From positions 39,896 to 103,895 of the forward strand of contig CANIBQ010000007.1 of the NCBI GenBank assembly GCA_947465645.1: a stretch of 64,000 bases of DNA, read 5' to 3'. Within the stretch, counting starts at the first letter, position 1. Each line of letters starts with the position of its first letter. The notes below the pieces were generated by a model that worked only from the letters and a program-made list of their open reading frames with translations, did no database searches and was not told where the DNA came from. Position numbers and translations under genes: made by a program. Of this stretch, positions 31,795-41,062 are shown in pieces. Origin of the DNA: Acidobacteriota bacterium (GTDB taxonomy: Bacteria > Acidobacteriota > Vicinamibacteria > Vicinamibacterales > UBA2999).

Positions 31795-32628
31795 ATGCAG
31801 GAGGATGAGCGGGACACCCTCGAGGACCTCGAGATCGACCTGCTGCTGGAGGCGATGCACCGGCAGTACGGGTTCGATTTCCGTGGCTACGCGCGGTCGT
31901 CGCTGCGGCGGCGCGTGCGGGCGGCGGTGGCGGCCGAGAAGGTGACGACTGTCTCCGGCCTGTTGGAGAAGGTGTTTCACGACTCCGGCACCCTCGAGCG
32001 CGTGCTGCTGGGGCTGTCGGTGCACGTCAGCGCGATGTTCCGCGACCCGCGGTTCTTCCTGGCGTTCCGGCGTCACGCGGTCCCGCTGCTGCGGACCTAC
32101 CCGTTCGTCCGCATCTGGCAGGCGGGCTGTTCGACCGGCGAGGAGGTCTACTCGCTGGCGATCCTGCTCCAGGAGGAGGGGCTCTACGACCGCTGCCGCA
32201 TCTACGCCACCGACATGAACGAGATCGTCCTCCGCAAGGCGCGGGAGGGGATCTTTCCGCTCGACGTGATGCAGAAGTACACCGCCAACTATCTCGCCTC
32301 CGGCGGGACGGCGGCGTTTTCCGGCTACTACACCGCCGCCTACGACCACGTCATCATGCGGCCGTCGCTGCGCGACCAGGTGGTGTTCTCGCAGCACAAC
32401 CTGGTGTCGGACGGCGTCTTCAACGAGTTCAACGTCATCCTGTGCCGGAACGTGATGATCTATTTCAACCGGCCCCTCCAGGAGCGCGTCCACGACCTGT
32501 TCTCGCGCAGCTTCGCCAAGTTCGGGATCCTCGGGATCGGCTCGCACGAGTCGCTGCGGTTTCTCGCCAAGGAAACTGAGTACGAGGCGCTGGAGCCCGG
32601 CGAGAAGCTGTTCAGGCGGGCGCACTGA
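31795..32628 (+). CDS. cheR: CheR-type protein methyltransferase
   Basis: 277 residues. CheR methylates Glu side chains of chemoreceptors using SAM. Seen: N-terminal helical part with YARSSLRRRVRAA, substrate-region VHVSAMFRDPRFF, SAM motif IWQAGCSTGEEVYSLA (about 102-117), Asp in YATDMNE and NVILCRNVMIYF. It starts 3 bp after the giant kinase and ends overlapping cheB (TGATG). No chemoreceptor is in the window, so the target may be the HAMP/coiled-coil kinase; inference. Confidence 0.9.
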   Translation: MQEDERDTLEDLEIDLLLEAMHRQYGFDFRGYARSSLRRRVRAAVAAEKVTTVSGLLEKVFHDSGTLERVLLGLSVHVSAMFRDPRFFLAFRRHAVPLLRTYPFVRIWQAGCSTGEEVYSLAILLQEEGLYDRCRIYATDMNEIVLRKAREGIFPLDVMQKYTANYLASGGTAAFSGYYTAAYDHVIMRPSLRDQVVFSQHNLVSDGVFNEFNVILCRNVMIYFNRPLQERVHDLFSRSFAKFGILGIGSHESLRFLAKETEYEALEPGEKLFRRAH

Positions 32629-33212
32629 TGGCCTACCAACTGGTGGTGATCGGATCGTCGCTCGGCGGGCTCGAGGCCGTCTCCAGGGTGCTCGCCGCGC
32701 TGCCGGCGGGTTTTTCCCTGCCGATTGCCATCGCCCAGCACCGCGGCGCGCCGCCGGCCGACACCGACGTCACGCCGATCTGGCGGCGGCATACGTTGCT
32801 GCCGCTGTGCGAGGCGGACGACAAATCGCCGATCGTCGCGGGTCACATCTACGTCGCGCCGGCGGACTACCACCTGCTGGTCGAGTCACGAGGCCTGCTG
32901 GCGCTGTCCACCGAGGGGCCGGTCCAGTGGGCCCGGCCGTCGATTGACGTCCTGTTCGAGTCGGCGGCCGAGGCGTACGGAGACGGGGTGATCGGCGTCA
33001 TCCTGACCGGCGCGAGCGCGGACGGCAGCCAGGGGCTGCGCGCCATCCGCGCGCGCGGCGGCTGCGCCCTGGTCCAGGAGCCGTTGACGGCGGAATGCGA
33101 CGTGATGCCGAGGGCGGCGCTCACGGCGACGGCCGTCAACCACGTGCTGGGACTCGACGAGCTCGGGCGGGTCCTCGGGGCGCTCGCCGGGCCCGCGGCG
33201 GTGCAGCGATGA
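32628..33212 (+). CDS. cheB: CheB-type methylesterase catalytic domain without receiver
   Basis: 194 residues, only the esterase/deamidase domain. Catalytic Ser in IGSSLGG (about 10), His in IAQHRG (about 37) and Asp in LTGASADGS (about 133) are all present. Usual CheB has an N-terminal receiver; here it is absent, so activity is not controlled by phosphorylation in cis. The receiver domains of the neighbouring kinases might do that. It overlaps cheR and the following kinase gene by 1-4 bp. Confidence 0.9.
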   Translation: MAYQLVVIGSSLGGLEAVSRVLAALPAGFSLPIAIAQHRGAPPADTDVTPIWRRHTLLPLCEADDKSPIVAGHIYVAPADYHLLVESRGLLALSTEGPVQWARPSIDVLFESAAEAYGDGVIGVILTGASADGSQGLRAIRARGGCALVQEPLTAECDVMPRAALTATAVNHVLGLDELGRVLGALAGPAAVQR

Positions 33213-34951
33213 GCCCGGTCAGCATCCTGCTGGTCGACGACCATCCGGAGAACCTGCTGGCCCTCGAAGCCATCCTCGACACCACTGGTCACAGGCTGGT
33301 ACGGGCCGGTTCCGGCGCCGAGGCCCTCAAGGCGGTCCTCCGGGAGGAGTTCGCGCTCATCCTGATGGACGTGGCGATGCCGGACCTCGACGGCTACGAG
33401 ACCGTGGAGCTGATTCGCCGGCGCGAGCGCTCACGCCACACCCCGGTCATCTTCCTGACCGCCAACTTCAAGAGCGACACCCACGTGTTCCGCGGCTATT
33501 CGGTGGGCGCGGTCGACTACCTGTTCAAGCCATTCGTCCCGGACGTCCTGCTGTCGAAGGTGGCCGTCTTCGTCGAGCTGTACTCGAAACGCCAGGCCAT
33601 CAAGGAGTCCGCCGACGCCCTCAAGCGGGCCTATGCGGAGATGGAAGATCGGATCGAGGCGCGCACCAGCGAGCTGGCCGAGAGCAACCGTTCGCTCACG
33701 CTGGAGATCGCCGAGCGGCAGCGGGTGGAGCTGGAACGGGTGGAGCTGCTCCAGCGCGAGCAGCACGCGCGGCTCGAGGCGCAGGCGAGCAACCGGATGA
33801 AGGACGAGTTCCTCGCCACGCTCTCGCACGAGCTGCGCACCCCGTTGAACGCCATCCTCGGCTGGGCGCACATCCTCGAAGTCGGCAAGCGGGACGCGGC
33901 GTCGGTCGAGCGGGCGACGCGGGTGATCAAGAACAACGCCCAGGCGCAGGCGCAGCTGGTCGCCGACATCCTCGACGTGTCGCGCATCATCGGCGGCAAG
34001 CTCAACCTCCACCTCGGCCTGGTCAGCATCCGCTCGGTGATTGAATCCGCGCTCGAAGCCGTGCAGCCCGCCGCCGACGCGAAAGGCATCGCCATCGAAA
34101 CGGTGTTCAGCGAAGCCGCCCCGATTATCGCCGACCGCGATCGCCTGCAGCAGGTGATGTGGAACCTCTGCTCCAATGCCATCAAGTTCACGCCCAAGGA
34201 CGGCAACGTCCGGGTCGAGATGCACGCCGACCCGCGCGACATCGTCGTGACCGTCGCGGACTCAGGGCAGGGCATAGACCCGGCGTTCCTGCCGCACGTG
34301 TTCGAGCGCTTCACACAGGCCGACAGCTCGTTCGCCCGCCTTCACGGCGGACTCGGCCTCGGGATGGCGATCGTTCGCCACCTGGTGGAGCTGCACGGGG
34401 GCACCGTGAGCGTCGCCAGCGCCGGCAAGAACCAGGGGGCGACGTTCACCGTGTCGATTCCCATGGGCGTCAAGCCGCAGGACGGCCCGGAACTGATCAT
34501 CGAACGCCGCGGCGACACGCGCGAGACGGGATGGGACTCGATCCCGGTGCTCCAGAACGTGTCGATCGTGCTGGTCGATGACGAGGCCGATACCCGCGAG
34601 GTGATGGAGCTGATGCTGCGCTCGCGCGGCGCCAACGTCGTGTCGTGCGCGTCGGCCAACGCCGCGCTCGAGGAGATCTCCGCCCGCCCGCCCGACGTGT
34701 TGATCAGCGACATCGCGATGCCGGGCAAAGATGGACTGGAGCTTATCCGGCAGCTTCGACGGCTCAGTTCCAAGCAGGGCTGCGACGTGCCCGCGATCGC
34801 GCTGACGGCCTATGCGGGACCCCACGACGCCGAGATGACCGAGTCCGCCGGGTATCAGCGGCACCTGACCAAGCCGGTGCAGCCGGCAGAGTTGATCATG
34901 GCGATCGCCCAGCTCGCCGGGGTGAACCGCATCACCAAGATCAACGCCTAG
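33209..34951 (+). CDS. Hybrid histidine kinase with receivers at both ends
   Basis: 580 residues from ATG 33209, overlapping the cheB stop by 4 bp. N-terminal receiver with VDDHPEN and Asp54 (LMDVAMPD), a coiled coil about 125-195, HisKA with His207 in [12 protein letters not shown], HATPase with DSGQGID and GGLGLGMAI, and a C-terminal receiver with SDIAMPGKDG and LTKPVQP. No sensor or membrane segment, so input comes from phosphorylation of the first receiver, probably by the giant kinase at the start of the operon. Order of phosphate flow is inference. Confidence 0.92.
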   Translation: MSPVSILLVDDHPENLLALEAILDTTGHRLVRAGSGAEALKAVLREEFALILMDVAMPDLDGYETVELIRRRERSRHTPVIFLTANFKSDTHVFRGYSVGAVDYLFKPFVPDVLLSKVAVFVELYSKRQAIKESADALKRAYAEMEDRIEARTSELAESNRSLTLEIAERQRVELERVELLQREQHARLEAQASNRMKDEFLATLSHELRTPLNAILGWAHILEVGKRDAASVERATRVIKNNAQAQAQLVADILDVSRIIGGKLNLHLGLVSIRSVIESALEAVQPAADAKGIAIETVFSEAAPIIADRDRLQQVMWNLCSNAIKFTPKDGNVRVEMHADPRDIVVTVADSGQGIDPAFLPHVFERFTQADSSFARLHGGLGLGMAIVRHLVELHGGTVSVASAGKNQGATFTVSIPMGVKPQDGPELIIERRGDTRETGWDSIPVLQNVSIVLVDDEADTREVMELMLRSRGANVVSCASANAALEEISARPPDVLISDIAMPGKDGLELIRQLRRLSSKQGCDVPAIALTAYAGPHDAEMTESAGYQRHLTKPVQPAELIMAIAQLAGVNRITKINA

Positions 34952-34957
34952 CGTCGG

Positions 34958-36868
34958 CTACATCTCCACCTGCACGCCGAGCTCGACCACCCGCTCCGGG
35001 GGGAGGCGGAAGAACGCCGTGGCGCGGACCGCGTTGCGGGCCATCAGCACGAAGAGCTTCTCGCGCCAGACGGCCATGCCCTGGCTGCGGGTGACGATAA
35101 TCGTCTCCCGCCCGAGGAAGTAGACGAGATCCTCGTCCCGCATCTCCAGCCCCTGCGCCCGCGCCTGCGCGAGCGCTTCGGGGACGTTCGGATCCTCCAT
35201 GAAGCCGTACTGGACCCGCACGTTGAACACGCCGTCGCCAAGCCGCTCGACGGTCACCCGACGGTCGGGCGCGATGTGGGGCGTCTGGGCGGTGCTGACG
35301 GTCAGCACGATGACGTGCTCGTGCAGGATCTTGTTGTAGCGCAGGTTATGAGCCAGCGCCGGCGGCGCGCCAGACGGTTGCGCCGTCATGAACACGGCCG
35401 TGCCAGGCACGCGGTGCGGCGGCGTCGCCGCGACAGCGGTCAGGAACTCCGCCAGCGGCAAGGCCCGCGACATCAGCCGCTTCGCCACCAGCCGGCGGCC
35501 GGTCTTCCACGTCGTCATCAGCGTGAAGAGGAATGCCGCGATCGCCAGTGGCAGCCACCCGCCCTGAAAGATCTTCAACAGGTTGGCGCCGAAGAAGGCG
35601 AGGTCGATCGCCAGGAACACGGCGGTGACCGACAGCGCCACCGGGCGCGGCCAGTGCCACCGCTCGGTCATCACGGTGTAGAGCAGCAGCACGGTGATCA
35701 CCATGGTCATGGTCACCGCGATGCCGTAGGCCGCGGCGACGGCGCTCGACGATCCGAAACCGACGACGATGCAGATCGTCGCCACCATCAGGGCCCAGTT
35801 CACCTGCGGCACGTAGATCTGGCCCATCTCGCGCGCCGAGGTGTGTTCGACGTCCAGCCGCGGCGCGTAGCCGAGCTGGATGGCTTGCCGGGTAAGCGAG
35901 AACGAGCCGGAGATCAGTGCCTGCGACGCGATCACCGCAGCGGCCGTTGCAATCATGACCAGCGGGATCAGGGCCCATGACGGGGCCATCAGAAAGAACG
36001 GCTGCCGGGCCGCATCCGGGTTCAGCAGGATCAGCGCGCCCTGACCCAGGTAGTTCAGCAAGAGCGCGGGAAGCACCAGCGCGAACCACGCCAGCCTGAT
36101 TGGCCGCCTGCCGAAGTGGCCCATGTCGGCGTAGAGGGCTTCGCCCCCGGTGACGACGAGGAAGACCGCGCCAAGCACCGCGAACCCGGCAAACCCGTTC
36201 TCGCCAAAGAACCAGATCGCATGGCGGGGATCGACCGCGCCGACAACGGCTGGCAGGCGAACGATCCAGACAACGCCGAGCGCCGCGATGGTGAGAAACC
36301 AGACGATCACGATCGGTCCGAACAGGCCGCCGACCAGGTGCGTGCCGTATTTCTGGATGACGAACAGCGCGATCAGGATCACGACGGTGATCGGGACGAC
36401 GAACGGACTGAAGAGCGGCGTCACGACCTCGAGGCCTTCCACCGCGCCAAGGACCGAGATCGCCGGGGTGATCATGCCGTCACCGTACAAGAGCGCGGTG
36501 CCGAAGATCCCCAGCGCCACCAGAATCGGGCGGCCGACGGCGACCCGCTCGTTCCCCTGGTGCCTCCCCGGCCGGCTGGGAAGCAGCGCGGTCAGCGCGA
36601 GGATGCCGCCTTCGCCTTGGTTGTCCGCGCGCAGGACGATTGCCACGTACTTGAGGGACACCACCAGCACCAGCGAGTAGATGATCAGCGACAGTACGCC
36701 CAGGACGTTCTCGTGCGTCGGCGCCACCGAGTGGGGGCCATAGAAACACTCGCGCAGGGCATACAGCGGGCTGGTGCCGATATCGCCGTACACGACACCG
36801 AGTGCGGTGAGCGTCAGGGGTAGCAGGCGGGTGCGCGTGTCGAGTGCGGCGTCGGGGGCTCCAACCAC
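34958..36868 (-). CDS. kup: Kup-type low-affinity potassium uptake transporter
   Basis: 636 residues from GTG 36868 (E. coli Kup is about 622). Twelve membrane segments then a cytoplasmic C-terminal domain of about 170 residues. Signature LGVVYGDIGTSPLYALRE near 18-35, ADNQGEGGILAL near 81-92, YGDGMITPAISVL and YADMGHFGRRPI. K+/H+ symport at the inner membrane. It is divergent from a KdpD/KdpE-like pair across 123 bp, suggesting that this two-component system controls it. Confidence 0.93.
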   Translation of the reverse strand: MVGAPDAALDTRTRLLPLTLTALGVVYGDIGTSPLYALRECFYGPHSVAPTHENVLGVLSLIIYSLVLVVSLKYVAIVLRADNQGEGGILALTALLPSRPGRHQGNERVAVGRPILVALGIFGTALLYGDGMITPAISVLGAVEGLEVVTPLFSPFVVPITVVILIALFVIQKYGTHLVGGLFGPIVIVWFLTIAALGVVWIVRLPAVVGAVDPRHAIWFFGENGFAGFAVLGAVFLVVTGGEALYADMGHFGRRPIRLAWFALVLPALLLNYLGQGALILLNPDAARQPFFLMAPSWALIPLVMIATAAAVIASQALISGSFSLTRQAIQLGYAPRLDVEHTSAREMGQIYVPQVNWALMVATICIVVGFGSSSAVAAAYGIAVTMTMVITVLLLYTVMTERWHWPRPVALSVTAVFLAIDLAFFGANLLKIFQGGWLPLAIAAFLFTLMTTWKTGRRLVAKRLMSRALPLAEFLTAVAATPPHRVPGTAVFMTAQPSGAPPALAHNLRYNKILHEHVIVLTVSTAQTPHIAPDRRVTVERLGDGVFNVRVQYGFMEDPNVPEALAQARAQGLEMRDEDLVYFLGRETIIVTRSQGMAVWREKLFVLMARNAVRATAFFRLPPERVVELGVQVEM

Positions 36869-36991
36869 GGATTCCAGAATTATGCCGGCCGCAGACGGGC
36901 CTGGTTCGCTCGACCGGGCCGTACTTATGACCTTTTTACGACTTTCTCAGGTCCCGGCGGGCGCGTCGGCTGGATGGCACAATGAGATGGC

Positions 36992-37999
36992 TTGACGACC
37001 GCGGCGCTCGCTTTCCTGCTGGTGGTGCTGGCCATCGCCACGTTCGGCCGGTTGTGGACCGCCGTCGTGGTCGCGATCGGCGCCGCAATGGCGTTGAACT
37101 TCTTCTTCATCCCGCCGGTCGGCACCTTCGCGATCGCCGGCCCGCACAACTGGGGGTCGCTGTTCGCGTTCCTGGTTGTCGCGGTCATTGCGAGCCATCT
37201 GTCCGCCACCGCGCAAGCCCGCGCGCGGGACGCGATCGCGCAGCGCAACGAAGTGGCGCGGCTCCTCGCGGAACGGGATGCGGCCGAGCTCGAAAGACAG
37301 AAAGCCGAACTCGCCGCCACGCTGCTGGCGTCACTCAGCCACGATCTCAGGACGCCTCTCACGGCGATTCGCGTGGCCCTGGAGAATCTCCACGAGCCGA
37401 TGACGCCGGAGGATCGCAGTGACCAGGCGCGCCTCGCGATCTCCGAGGTCGACCGGCTGACGGATTTCTTCCAGGACATCCTGGACATGGCGCGCATCGA
37501 CGCGGGCGCCACACCGCTGGATCCGCAATGGGTCAGCCCGGCCGACGTGGTCGATGCGGCGAATGTCCATGTGCGCCACACGCTTGGCGGCAGACGCGTT
37601 CTCGTTGACGCCGACTCGGACACCGCCGTTGACGTCGACCCCAGGCTGGCCTCGGTAGCGCTTTCGCACCTGCTCGAAAACGCGGCGAAGTACTCGCCCG
37701 CGGACCGCGACATCACGGTCGTCGCCCGCGGAACTGGCGAAGGGCTTCAGATGTCGGTGACCGACGGCGGTCCTGGCGTGGATCCGTCTGAATTCGATCA
37801 CCTGTTCGAGCGCTTTTATCGCGGAGGGAAGGCGAAGGACGCGACGCCGGGCACCGGCATGGGGCTGGCGATCGCGCGAGGGCTCGTCGCAGCGGCCGGC
37901 GGCCGGGTCTGGGCCGAGAATATGCCAGGCGGCGGCGCCAGGTTCTCGATCGTGGTCCCCGGCACGGTGCGGAAAGTTCCCCTGGCAGAACAACCATGA
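36992..37999 (+). CDS. Truncated KdpD-like sensor kinase (DUF4118, HisKA, HATPase)
   Basis: 335 residues from TTG 36992; a stop codon 7 bp upstream fixes this as the earliest start. N-terminal membrane unit FGRLWTAVVVAIGAAM through NFFFIPPVGTFAI is the DUF4118 segment of KdpD. It lacks the N-terminal KdpD and Usp domains that bind K+ signals and c-di-AMP in full KdpD (about 890 residues). HisKA SHDLRTPLTAIR, N-box LLENAAKYS and GTGMGLAI are intact. It overlaps the regulator gene by 4 bp. There is no kdpABC here. Confidence 0.88.
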   Translation: MTTAALAFLLVVLAIATFGRLWTAVVVAIGAAMALNFFFIPPVGTFAIAGPHNWGSLFAFLVVAVIASHLSATAQARARDAIAQRNEVARLLAERDAAELERQKAELAATLLASLSHDLRTPLTAIRVALENLHEPMTPEDRSDQARLAISEVDRLTDFFQDILDMARIDAGATPLDPQWVSPADVVDAANVHVRHTLGGRRVLVDADSDTAVDVDPRLASVALSHLLENAAKYSPADRDITVVARGTGEGLQMSVTDGGPGVDPSEFDHLFERFYRGGKAKDATPGTGMGLAIARGLVAAAGGRVWAENMPGGGARFSIVVPGTVRKVPLAEQP

Positions 38000-38679
38000 C
38001 GATGCGCGTCCTCATCGTCGATGACGAGGCCACCATCCTGGGAACCGTGTCTCAGTTGCTGCGATCCCATGGCTACGACGTCATCACCGCGGTGAGCGGC
38101 CGCGGCGCACTTGATGCCGTTGAACGCCAGAGCCCCAACCTGATCGTGCTGGACCTCGGCCTGCCCGATCTCGCCGGCGTCGAGGTATGCCGCAAGGTGC
38201 GTGAATCCCGGAGTACGCCGATCGTCGTGCTGTCGGCGCGCGGCGAGGAAGGGGACAAAGTGCGGGCGCTGGACGCGGGCGCCGACGACTACGTGACCAA
38301 GCCTTTCGGAGCCCAGGAACTGCTGGCACGCATCCGCGCCGCGTTGCGGCGGGCCGACAATCCGCCTCCGGCGACGGAGCCGATTGTCCGGGGCACCCTG
38401 GTCATCGATCGCAAAAGGTTTCGCGTGTCGAGGGACGGCGACGAGCTGCGACTGACGCCGAAGGAGTTCGAACTGCTGACGTTGCTGGCGCAATCTTCGG
38501 GTCGCGTGCTGACACATCGAACGATCCTGAACGCGATATGGGGTCCTCACTTCGTTACCCAGCCGGAGCATCTCCGGGTGCTGGTGGGCTCGCTGCGCAA
38601 AAAACTCGAGCTCAATCCGTCCGACCCCCAATACATCCTCACCGAGCCGTGGGTCGGATACCGTTTCGCAGACTTGTAG
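37996..38679 (+). CDS. KdpE-like OmpR-family response regulator
   Basis: 227 residues. Receiver with VDDEATI, phosphoacceptor Asp in IVLDLGLPDL (about 54), Thr/Ser in VLSARGE and Lys in YVTKPFG; winged-helix domain with LRLTPKEFELLTLLAQ and LRVLVGSLRKKLE. This is the KdpE type that usually drives K+ uptake genes. With the truncated kinase and divergent kup, a small potassium or osmotic regulon is likely. Confidence 0.9.
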   Translation: MTMRVLIVDDEATILGTVSQLLRSHGYDVITAVSGRGALDAVERQSPNLIVLDLGLPDLAGVEVCRKVRESRSTPIVVLSARGEEGDKVRALDAGADDYVTKPFGAQELLARIRAALRRADNPPPATEPIVRGTLVIDRKRFRVSRDGDELRLTPKEFELLTLLAQSSGRVLTHRTILNAIWGPHFVTQPEHLRVLVGSLRKKLELNPSDPQYILTEPWVGYRFADL

Positions 38680-38776
38680 GTGCACGAGGGTCGCGGCGAA
38701 ATGTGCTGACAGGCCGGCGGCCATCTGCGGTATGGTTCCACCCGGCAAGGCCCTCGGCAGGTGAATGGAGGCTGGA

Positions 38777-39850
38777 ATGCGCAGGACAGGTCTCGTGTTG
38801 CTCGCGATCGTGATGCTCGTGCCGCTCACGGCAACCCGCACCGCTGGCCAGGGGACGACGCAGCAGAATCTGGACATCTACTTCATCGACACCGAAGGCG
38901 GGCAGGCCACGTTGTTCGTGTCACCGTCCGGCGAGTCGCTGCTCTGGGACACGGGCACCAGCGACGCCAACAAGGTGCAGGCCGAGAACATCATGAAGGC
39001 GATCAAGGAGGCCGGCCTCCAGCAGCTCGACTACGTCGTCATCAGCCACTATCACGGCGACCACGTCGGCAATGCGACCGAGCTCGCCGGCCGCCTGCCG
39101 ATCCGCACCTGGTACGACCACGGCGCCTACACCACCGAGAACCAGCCGAACCGCTCCACCGGCTTTCTCAGCTGGCTGCCGATGCGCTCGCGGGTCAAGG
39201 TGATCGTGCCGAAGCCTGGCGACAGGATTCCGATCGCCGGCCTCGACGTGATGTTCGTATCGGGCTCGGGCAACCTGCTCACCAGCGCCGTGCCTGGTGC
39301 ACCTGGCGCGGGCGCGGCAAACCCGTTCTGCAAGGAGTTCACGGCGAAGGTGCAGGACCCCACCCCCGAGAACCGCGAGTCGCTTGGCAGCGTCGTCAAG
39401 TTTGGCAACTTCCGGCTGCTCAATCTGGCCGACCTGACGTGGAACCAGGAGCACGAGCTGGTGTGTCCCAATAACCTGCTCGGCACCTTCGACGTGTACC
39501 ACACCACAAGGCACGGCGGCGGGTTCGCCGGCGCGCCCTCGCTCGTGCATGCCACGCGCGCGCGCGTCGCGGTGATGAACAACGGGCCGCGCAAGGGCGG
39601 TGAAGTGGGGACGTGGGACATCATCCACGGCCTGCCCAACGTCGATCTCTGGCAGCTCCACTACTCGGTGCTGGTGGACAAGGATCACAACCCGCCCGAG
39701 AACATGGTCGCCAACATGGACGAGGTGAATCACAACTTCGCGTTGAAGATGTCGGTCCGCCCCGACGGCGGCTTCACCATGACCAACGGGCGGACCGGGT
39801 TCTCGAAGGACTACCCGGCAGTGAGGGGCGCGACGACGTCGAGCCGGTAG
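38777..39850 (+). CDS. Secreted metallo-beta-lactamase-fold hydrolase (ComEC-like group)
   Basis: 357 residues from ATG 38777, with TGGAGG 5 bp upstream. Signal peptide LVLLAIVMLVPLTATRTAG. The zinc motif SHYHGDHVGN (about 92-101) and early YFIDTEGGQATLF are those of ComEC/Rec2-like MBL proteins, but the competence membrane domains are absent. The later HTTRHGGGFAG and VDKDHNPPENM give further possible metal or substrate His. Function outside DNA uptake is likely; unknown. Confidence 0.83.
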   Translation: MRRTGLVLLAIVMLVPLTATRTAGQGTTQQNLDIYFIDTEGGQATLFVSPSGESLLWDTGTSDANKVQAENIMKAIKEAGLQQLDYVVISHYHGDHVGNATELAGRLPIRTWYDHGAYTTENQPNRSTGFLSWLPMRSRVKVIVPKPGDRIPIAGLDVMFVSGSGNLLTSAVPGAPGAGAANPFCKEFTAKVQDPTPENRESLGSVVKFGNFRLLNLADLTWNQEHELVCPNNLLGTFDVYHTTRHGGGFAGAPSLVHATRARVAVMNNGPRKGGEVGTWDIIHGLPNVDLWQLHYSVLVDKDHNPPENMVANMDEVNHNFALKMSVRPDGGFTMTNGRTGFSKDYPAVRGATTSSR

Positions 39851-39862
39851 TACGTACTCCAC

Positions 39863-39888
39863 GGTCCGGCTGAAGCCGGACACTACGT
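39863..39888. repeat. 26-nt palindromic dispersed repeat (intergenic copy)
   Basis: Exact reverse complement of 12697-12722. It lies between the convergent MBL and HD-GYP genes, where it could also end transcription. Confidence 0.85.
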
Positions 39889-39904
39889 GCTGATGAACTG
39901 CGCG

Positions 39905-41059
39905 CTACGGCTCAGGAGGCAGGTTGGCCCAGGGGTCGCAGTCGGTCGAGACGATCGTCAGCTCGGGCATCTTGGCGAGGTCGATTTCCTCGTGGGGGGT
40001 CGGCGCACCCGAGCCATCCAGGACGATGCGGACGACCGGAGCGGTGACCGCGTTCTCGAGCACCTCCTTGACGATGGCGCACCTGCCGTCCGAGAGCACC
40101 ACCGCGGTGCCCGGGGGGTAGGGCGCGACCGAGGTGCGGAAGACTTCCACCACCTCGGGGTCGAAGTCTTTGCCGCTGCGCTCGACGATGAACTGCCAGG
40201 CCTTGTGCATCGGCCACGCCTTCCGGTAATGGCGGTCCGATGAGAGGGCGTCGAACACGTCGGCCACCGCCGCGATCCGGGCGAACTGGTGGATCGCCTG
40301 ACCCTTCAGGCCGGCGGGGTATCCGCCGCCTTCCCATTTCTCGTGGTGCGACCGCACCACCGTGCGGGTCAGCCCGCTGATCGTCGCCTGCTGCAGAATG
40401 CGGACCCCTTCGATGGGGTGCGTCTTCATCGCCACCCATTCGTCATCGGTCAGCGGCCCGGGCTTCTGGAGGATCTGCGGGGGCACGGTCAGCTTGCCGA
40501 TGTCGTGCACCAGCAGCCCGATGCCCAGGGTCGGAAGGCGGTCTTCGACGCTGTCGGTGCGGCGCTTTTCGAGCGCGTCCACCCAGCCGTACCGCCGCAT
40601 CACCCGCAGTCCCAGGGAGAGGCCGAGCGTGGTGACGGCCAGCGAGTGCTTCAGGGTGTACCCATCGGCGTTGGCGAGATCGTTGAGCGCGAGCGCGGCG
40701 TGGACGTTCGCCTCTACCTCTGACACGATCAGGTCCACGACCTTGGCGAGGTCGATGACCGCCTTGTCGGGCAGCGCATGGCCGGTGGAGAGGGCGTGCG
40801 TGGCGTCGCGGAACGCGTCCCGAATGGCGGTCGACGCCTGGCGCTTGGTGTCGTCGGTCAGGATCTCCAGCGGCTCGATGCCCGCCGACAGCCCGTCGTC
40901 CACCCACACCGCGATGATCCCGGCGCGTTCGAGCGACTGGCGGTAGCTGTCGGAGATGCGGACGCCGGCGCGCAGCAGGGCCGGTGCGTCGGGAGAGTGG
41001 TAGACATCCCGGCCGATCCGGTCGCCAGCCCTGAGCTTTTCTGTAAGGACGCGTCTCAA
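39905..41059 (-). CDS. HD-GYP domain protein, probable c-di-GMP phosphodiesterase
   Basis: 384 residues from TTG 41059, 3 bp after the anti-sigma gene. HD-GYP proteins hydrolyse cyclic di-GMP. Seen: LKHSLAV, core LLVHDIGKLTVP (about 185-196), MKTHPIEG, SHHEKWEGGGYPAGL with the GYP triad (about 242-256), and DVFDALSSDRHYRKA. The N-terminal 110 residues are a family-typical DUF3391-like part. As last gene in the sigma operon, it probably links that pathway to c-di-GMP. Confidence 0.92.
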   Translation of the reverse strand: MRRVLTEKLRAGDRIGRDVYHSPDAPALLRAGVRISDSYRQSLERAGIIAVWVDDGLSAGIEPLEILTDDTKRQASTAIRDAFRDATHALSTGHALPDKAVIDLAKVVDLIVSEVEANVHAALALNDLANADGYTLKHSLAVTTLGLSLGLRVMRRYGWVDALEKRRTDSVEDRLPTLGIGLLVHDIGKLTVPPQILQKPGPLTDDEWVAMKTHPIEGVRILQQATISGLTRTVVRSHHEKWEGGGYPAGLKGQAIHQFARIAAVADVFDALSSDRHYRKAWPMHKAWQFIVERSGKDFDPEVVEVFRTSVAPYPPGTAVVLSDGRCAIVKEVLENAVTAPVVRIVLDGSGAPTPHEEIDLAKMPELTIVSTDCDPWANLPPEP

Positions 41060-41062
41060 AGA

